10,015 bases of DNA, taken from assembly GCA_026770585.1 (NCBI GenBank), contig MU646420.1:703936-713950 (forward strand), read 5' to 3'. Positions 8,401 to 10,015 of this stretch are shown here, piece by piece. The DNA is from Baffinella frigidus (taxonomy: Eukaryota; Cryptophyceae; Cryptomonadales; Baffinellaceae). A model generated the notes under the pieces. The model searched no databases and was not told where the DNA came from. It saw only the letters and a program-made list of their open reading frames with translations. Numbering within the stretch: position 1 is the stretch's first letter; each line of letters begins with the position of its first letter. The position numbers were made by a program, and so were the translations under genes.

Positions 8401-8691
8401 CCGCATCCCGGGAGCTGCTCGCCTCCTTGACACTCGCGCCTGGCGAGGCCGTCGCGCCTGGGGGGGGGATGAGCATCACATCGCAGCCAAAACCCGAAAC
8501 TCGAAAACCACCAACCCCTCACCCTCCCGTCTCTCTCTCACCCAGGTGGACGTGATGCACCACATCTCAGCCACAGCCGCATCGCGCGAACTCCTTCTTG
8601 CCGCAACGCTCGCGCCTGGCGAGGCCGTCGCGCCGGGAGGTGGGATGAGCGTGCTCTTCCTCACCCCGTGCCACTCGACGCCCTACTACAG
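69..8691 (+). CDS. PIGB: GPI mannosyltransferase 3 (PIG-B/Gpi10 type), partial, nine exons
   Basis: Seen: nine exons joined at GT-AG borders give an open frame of 299 codons plus two bases, without frameshift or stop. Landmarks in order are TRPLSNSLEA (exon 1), RPTA (exon 2), DRVGYGRW and NFLEFNVL (exons 3-4), YGEQPWYWYLSQG (exon 5), HKEFRF (exon 6), HQRG (exon 8), DVMHHI and TPCHSTPYY (exon 9). Known: these are landmarks of PIG-B in glycosyltransferase family 22, a multispanning ER membrane enzyme that uses dolichol-phosphate mannose to add the third mannose of the GPI anchor precursor on the lumenal side. HQRG-DVM and CHSTPYY favour PIG-B over the sister enzymes ALG9, ALG12 and PIG-Z. Family members are usually about 550-600 residues, so about half is here; the N-terminal HPDE-type catalytic motif and the C-terminus are outside. 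Hydrophobic stretches in exons 1, 2, 5, 6 and 7-8 fit membrane helices. Seven of nine introns are phase 0; introns 5 and 9 are phase 2. Exon joins are my inference without transcript data. Confidence 0.88.
213..419 (+). other. Intron 1 (207 bp, phase 0)
   Basis: GTAGAC to CCGCAG. From about 232 to 412 it is made of 7-bp telomere-like units drifting through CTAAACA, CTCTAAA, CCCTACA, CCCTGAA and CCCGAAA. No exon echo is visible here, unlike most other introns. Confidence 0.85.
420..506 (+). CDS. PIGB: PIGB exon 2 (29 codons)
   Basis: The acceptor CCCCCCGCAG ends at 419 and the donor ATCCAG|GTGTTT is at 506/507. The 29 codons encode a hydrophobic segment, LASFFLAALSFATRPTAA then LLFVPLAIIQ, containing the RPTA motif typical of the PIG-B family. 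Both borders are phase 0. The last 50 or so bases and the first bases of the following intron recur at least three times in intron 2. Confidence 0.88.
710..1230 (+). repeat. Echoes of exon 2 3' end with donor
   Basis: Degenerate copies of the exon-2 terminus end CTCGCCATCATCCAG or close to it at 757 (followed by GC), 952 (followed by GT), 1109 (TCTAG, followed by GC) and 1230 (followed by GT). A weaker trace ends near 1524. Each is followed by a related intron head, GCACGGCC, GTACGGCC or GCAAGGCC; the 952 copy reaches it after 20 bases. The duplicated unit therefore spans the splice site, not only the exon. Lengths of exon match shrink from about 55 to under 20 bases. Confidence 0.85.
897..952 (+). 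pseudogene. In-frame exon 2 echo with intact donor
   Basis: Read in the exon-2 frame it gives ALAPRPTAVLLFAPLAIIQ, followed by GT. It keeps frame, the RPTA motif and a donor. The residue after RPTA is V, which fits the family pattern better than the A of the exon I chose. It lacks the first part of exon 2 and a good acceptor, so I call it an exon fragment, with alternative use possible. Confidence 0.7.
1300..1404. repeat. Hairpin element with MITE-like centre
   Basis: Inverted arms TATCCCTTAAGTGGCC (1300-1315) and GGTCACTTAAGGGATA (1389-1404) flank a centre containing CCTACCGTAGGGCCCTAGG. That centre resembles an internal segment of the 161-bp MITE family, so this may be a decayed relative. 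Confidence 0.6.
1593..1754. repeat. Foldback element 1
   Basis: The left arm (1593-1631) and right arm (1717-1754) are inverted copies sharing CCTGAATAGATTTAATTTC, CGGGGA and CCTTCTAAA, separated by about 85 bp. There is no coding capacity. It lies inside intron 2. Confidence 0.88.
1843..1889 (+). repeat. Telomere-like tract before exon 3 echo
   Basis: ACCCCAACCCCTAAGCCCTA-type degenerate units immediately precede the CCCCCAG acceptor echo, repeating the layout seen before the real exons. Confidence 0.8.
1922..2062. repeat. Foldback element 2, inside an exon 3 echo
   Basis: Outer arms CACCAGCCCTGCGAGGCGGA (left) and CCTCCTCGGAGGGCTGGTGG (right) are inverted copies. Inner arms at 1967-1986 and 1999-2019 include GGGTGGCAC and GTGCCACCC. 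Exon-3-like sequence stops just before it and resumes just after it, so it looks like an insertion into the echo. Confidence 0.85.
2108..2270. repeat. Foldback element 3
   Basis: Perfect 16-bp ends TAGAGGGGCCTATTTA (2108-2123) and TAAATAGGCCCCTCTA (2255-2270). The interior includes GTGTAGTAACTTTC, a member of the core motif shared by other foldbacks, and a GGTCACGTGACT palindrome. Confidence 0.88.
2345..2512 (+). other. Unassigned 55-codon open stretch
   Basis: The frame runs between stops from 2345 to TGA at 2510-2512. Its second half has an ordinary soluble-protein look (ILKNLKDKDIQLDDILTVF, then SAEISGEGKW). I recognise no family. Its base composition is less GC-rich than the exons, and the opposite strand is also open here. 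It may be a captured fragment or chance; it does not fit the PIG-B join. Confidence 0.3.
2551..2630 (+). repeat. Telomere-like CCCCAAA/CCCCACA tract before exon 3
   Basis: Units of ACCCCAA and ACCCCAC run into the exon-3 acceptor. The tract resembles the one at 1-67 before exon 1 closely in unit type. Confidence 0.9.
2633..2725 (+). CDS. PIGB: PIGB exon 3 (31 codons)
   Basis: The acceptor CGCACCCCAG ends at 2632 and the donor GGCGCG|GTGCAC follows 2725. It encodes MDRGTASLGSHIRFLLVRF then TEAALGLGAGGA. Sequence similarity to known PIG-B is weak, but the family needs about 30-36 residues between the RPTA helix and the DR-GYGRW motif, and this piece supplies them in phase 0 at both ends. The ATG at 2633 is an internal methionine rather than a start. 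Degenerate copies of the exon start and acceptor lie upstream at 1834, 1892 and 2532, supporting a real exon edge here. Confidence 0.72.
2726..3003 (+). other. Intron 3 (278 bp), almost wholly telomere-like
   Basis: GTGCAC to CACCAG. Nearly the entire intron is tandem CCCGAAA, CCCTAAA, CCCTGAA and CCCCAAA units. No other element is visible. Confidence 0.85.
3004..3084 (+). CDS. PIGB: PIGB exon 4 (27 codons)
   Basis: The acceptor CACCAG ends at 3003 and the donor CTCACG|GTCTGC follows 3084. The 27 codons read VMACVDRVGYGRWTLPPL then NFLEFNVLT. The DR-xxYGxW and NFLxFNVL spacing is diagnostic for GPI mannosyltransferase 3. Both borders are phase 0. The exon begins with GT, so the acceptor reads CAG|GTG and also looks like a donor. 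Confidence 0.9.
3252..3350 (+). other. Unassigned hydrophobic open stretch
   Basis: One frame reads SPTETFVAHRVAVPACL and continues VVFLFLVAWFSVH, a membrane-helix-like run with GC-rich codons. A GT follows GTCGCGTG at 3328. PIG-B proteins do not need residues between exons 4 and 5, so this may be a captured coding fragment or chance. Confidence 0.3.
3331..3407 (-). repeat. Telomere-like tract in opposite orientation (TTTAGGG on + strand)
   Basis: It includes consecutive TTTAGGG units at about 3361-3388, plus degenerate GGTTTCG units. Most tracts in the gene put the C-rich strand on +; this one is reversed. Confidence 0.9.
3509..3669 (-). mobile_element. 161-bp MITE copy A, full length
   Basis: Terminal inverted repeats CCACACAGCGG and CCGCTGTGTGG, with inner CTTCGAAGGGATTT at the left and AAATCCCTTCGTAGC at the right. 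The internal body is related to five other copies: CCTACGGATAAGGTAACGG here is the reverse complement of CCGTTACCTTATCCGTAGG elsewhere. It has no coding capacity and is presumably moved by a DNA transposase encoded elsewhere. No clear target-site duplication. Confidence 0.92.
3780..3966 (+). repeat. Telomere-like tract before exon 5
   Basis: Degenerate CCCTAAA, CCCGAAA, CCTGAAC and ACACGAAA units end in perfect CCCTAAA copies (about 3937-3960) just upstream of the CTCCTGCAG acceptor. Confidence 0.92.
3979..4145 (+). CDS. PIGB: PIGB exon 5 (55 codons plus 2 bases)
   Basis: The acceptor CTCCTGCAG ends at 3978 and the donor GTGCACAG|GTCTCC is at 4145/4146. It starts HGASLYGEQPWYWYLSQGGF, matching the family's YG-HPWHWY-SQG block, then runs through a hydrophobic helix and ends AYVAVH plus two bases. 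Those two bases (AG) join with the first base of exon 6 (C) to make serine, giving VHSALGHKEFRF, as in the family. The last about 90 bases are the source of the tandem echoes that fill intron 5. Confidence 0.92.
4555..4646 (+). pseudogene. In-frame exon 5 echo (long copy 1)
   Basis: In the exon-5 frame it reads SIPLVGIGIKKCPPSPRAPA then LAAAAYVAVH plus AG and GT. There is no indel over 28 codons, and the CTG to CTC, GTG to GTC and GCC to GCT changes are synonymous. It shares CPPS and the phenylalanine-to-leucine change with the copy at 4762, so one probably gave rise to the other. No obvious in-frame acceptor precedes it. Confidence 0.75.
4762..4847 (+). pseudogene. In-frame exon 5 echo (long copy 2)
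   Basis: It reads PLVGNGIKKCPPSFRGLA then LAAAAYVAVH plus AG and GT, exactly as long as the matching part of exon 5 (86 nt). Frame is preserved and changes are partly third-position. It keeps NGIKKC, which the 4555 copy has lost at one residue. Confidence 0.75.
5373..5428 (-). repeat. GGTTGAG tandem repeat (telomere-like, reversed)
   Basis: Five consecutive GGGTTGA units from about 5376, ending GGGTTTGGGG. These are nearly perfect 7-bp repeats in the G-rich orientation on +. Confidence 0.92.
5491..5648. repeat. Foldback element 4 with TACTACAC core
   Basis: Outer arms share CGAGTATTTTCCGAAAATAC and its inverse at the right (about 5625-5646). Inner arms CAACGAAAATTACTACAC (5531-5548) and GTGTAGTAATTTTCGTTG (5582-5599) are perfect. 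The segments between outer and inner arms differ on the two sides. Confidence 0.9.
5788..5869 (+). CDS. PIGB: PIGB exon 6 with HKEFRF box (1 base plus 27 codons)
   Basis: The acceptor GGAGCAG ends at 5787 and the donor AGCGCG|GTACAC follows 5869. After the base completing the serine codon it reads ALGHKEFRFLLPLVPIAM then AYAGSALSA. HKEFRF is one of the best-conserved motifs of family 22 mannosyltransferases, followed by a membrane helix. It ends in phase 0. Four degenerate copies of the 3' part, with donor, lie in intron 6. Confidence 0.93.
5941..6493 (+). repeat. Four echoes of exon 6 3' end with donor
   Basis: Copies at about 5941-5976 (VALAYAESALST), 6101-6139 (IAMVQAGSAL), 6217-6262 (LVLIAMVYAGSALTT) and 6448-6493 (MPIAIVYAASALST). 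All four keep the exon-6 frame. The first and last are followed by GTCTCGC. Three share an upstream TTGGGAACYTTG or TTTGGGAGGAATG-like leader, so they form a tandem family of their own with unequal periods near 160, 120 and 230 bp. Confidence 0.88.
6540..6665 (+). repeat. CCTTGGGAACC / CCTTGCGAACG short repeats
   Basis: Multiple AACCTTGCGAACG, AACCCTTGCAACC and ACCCTTGGGAACC units in loose tandem. The last, GGGAACCTTGAAGCCG, resembles the leader of the exon-6 echo at 6448 and may be the stump of a fifth echo. Confidence 0.75.
6845..7006 (+). mobile_element. 162-bp MITE copy B, full length
   Basis: Ends CCACACAGCGG and CCGCTGTGGGG. The body runs TTTCCGTTACCTTATCCGTA, CCTACGGATTGCCTACCGTA, TCGCTTAGGGGTTATTC. 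It is in the opposite orientation to copy A and ends about 50 bp before exon 7. Confidence 0.92.
7056..7100 (+). CDS. PIGB: PIGB micro-sized exon 7 (15 codons)
   Basis: A 45-nt exon lies between acceptor GGGAGGGCAG (ends 7055) and donor CTTGCG|GTGAGC (7100/7101). It reads ANSAKQFWGWTIILA, phase 0 at both ends. Placed between exons 6 and 8, it supplies the short polar stretch and the start of the next membrane helix expected between HKEFRF and HQRG. The donor is the most consensus-like in the window. Two echoes of its 3' end plus donor follow within 200 bases. Support comes from frame, spacing and echoes rather than strong residue conservation. Confidence 0.78.
7117..7290 (+). repeat. Two echoes of exon 7 3' end with donor
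   Basis: 7117-7135 (GACCACCATCCTTGCC|GT) matches the real GACCATCATCCTTGCG|GT. 7273-7290 ends CATGCCTGCG|GTGAGCGCCG, against the real CTTGCG|GTGAGCGGCC. The second match includes intron head as well as exon. Confidence 0.72.
7147..7268 (+). repeat. CT-rich microsatellite
   Basis: (CT)n interrupted by TATCT, GCGCGC and CGCTCG units, over about 120 bp. It lies between the two exon-7 echoes. Confidence 0.96.
7427..7448. repeat. Short hairpin
   Basis: CGCAGGATT and AATCCTGCG form a 9-bp perfect stem with a 4-base loop. It is not a tRNA arm: loop size and surroundings do not fit. Confidence 0.7.
7503..7663 (+). mobile_element. 161-bp MITE copy C, full length
   Basis: Ends CCACACAGCGG and CCGCTGTGTGG with the family body in the same orientation as copy B. 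It is flanked by TAG on both sides (7500-7502 and 7664-7666), a possible 3-bp target-site duplication not seen at the other copies. Confidence 0.92.
7670..7761 (-). mobile_element. MITE copy D, truncated
   Basis: Only the part from GTAGGGACATAGG to CCGTCGTGTGG remains, in the orientation of copy A. It abuts copy C almost tail to tail. Its terminal CGTCGTGTGG has decayed relative to CGCTGTGTGG. Confidence 0.88.
7799..7815 (+). pseudogene. Echo of exon 8 start with acceptor
   Basis: TACGACAG|GTCACGAACC resembles the real TACGGCAG|GTTACGAACG, and the match extends 30 bases or so upstream (TTGCATGGTG, CAACTCTGA). It is cut off after 17 exon bases by MITE copy E. Confidence 0.85.
7821..7946 (-). 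mobile_element. MITE copy E, truncated
   Basis: Starts at GATAAGCGATAAGAC, without the outer end, and runs to CCGCTGTGTGG. Same orientation as A and D. It lies between the exon-8 echo and the real exon 8. Confidence 0.88.
8004..8057 (+). CDS. PIGB: PIGB exon 8 with HQRG motif (18 codons)
   Basis: The acceptor GTACGGCAG ends at 8003 and the donor GGAGCG|GTGCTA is at 8057/8058. It encodes VTNVVPAVYISTVHQRGA. HQRG directly before DVM is diagnostic for PIG-B. Both ends are phase 0. The exon starts with GT, giving a CAG|GT border. A truncated copy of the acceptor and the first 17 exon bases lies at 7799-7815. Confidence 0.9.
8062..8345 (+). repeat. Telomere-like tracts before exon 9 twin
   Basis: CCCGAAA, CCCCAAA, CCCTGAA and CCTACAC units, interrupted by the exon-8 echo and a C-homopolymer. 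They end shortly before the acceptor-like TCTCTCACCCAG of the twin. Confidence 0.88.
8370..8474 (+). pseudogene. Partial twin of exon 9 (35 codons)
   Basis: It has the same acceptor context (CTCACCCAG|GTGGACGT) and aligns without indels to the first 35 codons of exon 9: VDVMHHISATAASRELLASL then TLAPGEAVAPGGGMS. Of 15 differing codons, 12 are synonymous; the three replacements are adjacent. It stops before the CHSTPYY half and no good donor follows, so as it stands it should not substitute for exon 9. It may be a tandem duplicate or a remnant of an alternative exon. Confidence 0.88.
8546..8691 (+). CDS. PIGB: PIGB exon 9 with DVM and CHSTPYY motifs (48 codons plus 2 bases)
   Basis: The acceptor CTCACCCAG ends at 8545 and the donor TACTACAG|GTCGCA is at 8691/8692. 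It starts VDVMHHISATAASRELL and ends VLFLTPCHSTPYY plus two bases. The CHSTPYY segment is a hallmark of the C-terminal half of PIG-B. The exon ends in phase 2 and the next exon is not in the window. A 105-nt partial twin (8370-8474) precedes it. I chose this copy because it alone carries the CHSTPYY half and a donor. Confidence 0.92.
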
Positions 8692-8710
8692 GTCGCACCC
8701 TAATCCTGAA

Positions 8711-8750
8711 CCCTCTTCCTCACGCCGTTGCACTCGACGTCGTACTAGAG
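8711..8750 (+). pseudogene. Echo of exon 9 3' end with donor
   Basis: CTCTTCCTCACGCCGTTGCA followed by CTCGACGTCGTACTAGAG|GTCGCC copies the exon-9 terminus 60 bases downstream. It is more decayed than the 5' twin: the cysteine codon is TTG and a TAG falls in the frame. Confidence 0.82.
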
Positions 8751-8771
8751 GTCGCCGCCCCTCCCCTTCCG

Positions 8772-8922
8772 CACACGAGACTATCCATGCGAACAGAATA
8801 AAAGTCGATTGTAGCGCTTTGTGGGGAGGATTGGTCGGGCGCCACGTGACCAAACATATGAAAAATACTACACAAACGCTTACAATCGACTTTGATTATG
8901 TTCGCATGGATAGCCTCGTGTG
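8772..8922. repeat. Foldback element 5
   Basis: Arms 8772-8822 and 8874-8922 share CACACGAG, CTATCCATGCGAACA, AAAGTCGATTGTA and their inverses. The centre has its own hairpin (TTGGTC with GTGACCAA) and an AATACTACAC core on the right side. It lies just after the exon-9 end echo. Confidence 0.92.
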
Positions 8923-9050
8923 GCCGCCCGCCCTCGGAGGCGAAGTTGTTTCGGCGTGGCGTGGGGAGGGTACGTGTTCTTCTTTATTGACCTCTTCTCA
9001 AAGTCCCTGTAACCAGGTCCGAAAGCCTTCTGGGAAGTGATCAACTGAGT

Positions 9051-9263
9051 GTAGAGCGGGTCTCTCATTAGTTGACACGATTCGGACCTCGAAAAGCAAA
9101 TTAGTAACGAACAAAATCAGTCAACTTGTGTAGTAATTTTCATTGCGTAAAAAAAAGAATCTTCATTTCAATGAAAATTACTACACAAGTTGACTGATTT
9201 TGTTCGTTACTAATTTGCTTTTCGAGGTCCGAATCGTGTCAACTAATGAGAGACCCGCTCTAC
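9051..9263. repeat. Foldback element 6: perfect 95-bp inverted repeat
   Basis: Left arm 9051-9145 and right arm 9169-9263 are exact reverse complements over 95 bp by my reading, with a 23-base A-rich loop. The arms begin GTAGAGCGGGTCTCTC and end GTGTAGTAATTTTCATTG at the loop. Perfect identity suggests a young insertion or ongoing conversion between arms. Transcription would give a long hairpin RNA. Confidence 0.96.
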
Positions 9264-9288
9264 CACGCCCGTCCTCAGAGGACATTAT

Positions 9289-9421
9289 CTCAGAAACCCT
9301 TTTCTAAAACCGGTTTCTCCCGCACGAAATTTACTACGCAAACGCTTTATTGTTACGTATATGATGGAAATGTGTGGTAAATTTTGTTGACAGAAACGCT
9401 TTCTAGAAAGCTTTATTTGAG
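9289..9421. repeat. Foldback element 7 (degenerate)
   Basis: The left part (9289-9318, CTCAGAAACCCTTTTCTAAA) matches the inverse of the right end (about 9392-9421, GCTTTCTAGAAAGC, ATTTGAG) imperfectly. Inner motifs ACGAAATTTACTACGC (9324-9339) and GTGTGGTAAATTTTGT (9371-9386) are the decayed core. Confidence 0.75.
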
Positions 9422-9525
9422 ATTGGACATGACGCCCTCCGCTGCACATAGGGTGATGTGATTGAGATGTGTATACGAGGCCCTTCTCACTTCCCTTCCG
9501 CCCACCCTCAGAGGCGAAGGCATGC

Positions 9526-9705
9526 GAAATCTCATCCCGTCAGGTATTTGATTTAAATGGTTCGGAGTCCCCCGAATGCACAAAATTGACTACACGTTTG
9601 GTCCTACTAGTAATAGTAAGGGCTGGACGTGACAAACGTGTAGTAAATTTCGTGCATTCCGGGGACCCCGAACCGTTTAAATCAAATATCTGACGGGATG
9701 AAATC
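9526..9705. repeat. Foldback element 8
   Basis: Left arm 9526-9600 and right arm 9633-9705 are inverted copies with scattered mismatches. They include CATCCCGTCAG, TATTTGATTTAAA, GAATGCAC and the core ACTACACGTTTG / CAAACGTGTAGT beside the loop. Confidence 0.93.
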
Positions 9706-9749
9706 GTTACGATTACGGCGTGGCGCGGGCTTGTACCACGCCCTCATAG

Positions 9750-9910
9750 CCACTCGGCGGTCTTCGAAGGGATTTCCGGGCAGGAAATGCCCGAGTTTCC
9801 GTTATCTTATCCGTAGGAACACCTCTCTGTCCCTACGGGTTGCCTACCGTAGGGCCGTAGGTCCTATAGCTTAAGGGTTATTCGAAATCCCTTCGAAGTC
9901 CGCTGCGTGG
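9750..9910 (+). mobile_element. 161-bp MITE copy F, full length
   Basis: Ends CCACTCGGCGG and CCGCTGCGTGG are diverged from CCACACAGCGG. The body has GAGTTTCCGTTATCTTATCC, TTGCCTACCGTAGGG and TTAAGGGTTATTCGAAATCC. Orientation as in copies B and C. Confidence 0.92.
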
Positions 9911-10015
9911 TTCACCGGACGTAAGTATGTTTTGGGACCAGGGTTCCCGGGGCGTCGGTGGTTATCCGAACGAGCGTAGAGATCGGGAAACGGCAATCTA
10001 ACGGCGCATCGCCCC

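Larger units (their letters stand above)
8058..8545 (+). other. Intron 8 (488 bp, phase 0)
   Basis: GTGCTA to ACCCAG. Telomere-like tracts (8062-8170, 8196-8345) enclose a C-run (about 8184-8198) and a short echo of exon 8's end, CGCGGAGCG|GTGC (8170-8181). A 105-nt twin of exon 9 follows (8370-8474), then a final telomere-like and CT-rich acceptor region. Confidence 0.82.
8692..10015 (+). other. Intron 9 start or downstream region, no exon found
   Basis: Begins with donor GTCGCA. I found no match to the PIG-B C-terminal segment expected next. The stretch holds an exon-9 end echo, four foldbacks and MITE copy F. The rest (about 8923-9050, 9422-9525, 9911-10015) shows nothing I can name, apart from recurring CCGCCC-CCCTC-GAGGCGAAG modules next to foldbacks. 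Confidence 0.7.

Noticed and set aside
69-8691. ALG9, ALG12 or PIG-Z (sister mannosyltransferases) as the gene identity
   Set aside because: They share the family fold and an HKEFRF-like box, but HQRG followed by DVM and the CHSTPYY segment are PIG-B features as I know them.
507-8760. Exon echoes as assembly error
   Set aside because: The copies are diverged from each other, are followed by different intron sequence, and are interrupted by transposons. Misassembly would give near-identical copies. I cannot exclude a local error without reads.

Overview
The window looks like part of one intron-rich eukaryotic gene on the + strand. There is no bacterial-style gene layout: coding information comes in nine short GC-rich exons with GT-AG borders, separated by introns full of degenerate telomere-like repeats (variants of CCCTAAA), foldback elements and small inverted-repeat transposons. 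TTTAGGG-type repeats, GC-rich codons and introns of this style suggest a unicellular alga (green alga or another large-genome protist). I cannot name the species and treat this as inference.

Joining nine exons (69-212, 420-506, 2633-2725, 3004-3084, 3979-4145, 5788-5869, 7056-7100, 8004-8057, 8546-8691) gives one uninterrupted reading frame of 299 codons plus two bases. It matches the middle and C-terminal half of GPI mannosyltransferase 3 (PIG-B, yeast Gpi10; glycosyltransferase family 22). The best landmarks are the TRPLSNSLEA segment, RPTA, DR-GYGRW followed by NFL-FNVL, an HKEFRF box, HQRG, and CHSTPYY. The N-terminal catalytic part lies upstream of the window and the C-terminus downstream. 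No second gene is convincing.

Layout: 1-506 exons 1-2 with a telomere-like intron; 507-2632 a long intron with echoes of exon 2's end, foldbacks and echoes of exon 3's start; 2633-3084 exons 3-4; 3085-3978 an intron with a 161-bp MITE; 3979-4145 exon 5; 4146-5787 an intron in which the exon-5 end and its donor recur about a dozen times; 5788-5869 exon 6; 5870-7055 an intron with four exon-6 echoes and a MITE; 7056-7100 the 45-nt exon 7; 7101-8003 an intron with a CT microsatellite, three MITE copies and a duplicated exon-8 start; 8004-8057 exon 8; 8058-8545 an intron holding a partial twin of exon 9; 8546-8691 exon 9; 8692-10015 four foldbacks, including a perfect 95-bp inverted repeat, and another MITE.

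The most striking feature is that the introns are built largely from degenerate duplicates of the adjoining exon edges, splice site included. Several echoes keep the reading frame, and one differs from its exon mostly at synonymous positions. With exon borders that often read CAG|GT on both sides, this looks like a gene recording repeated tandem duplication of splice-junction segments, later colonised by foldback elements that share a TACTACAC core.
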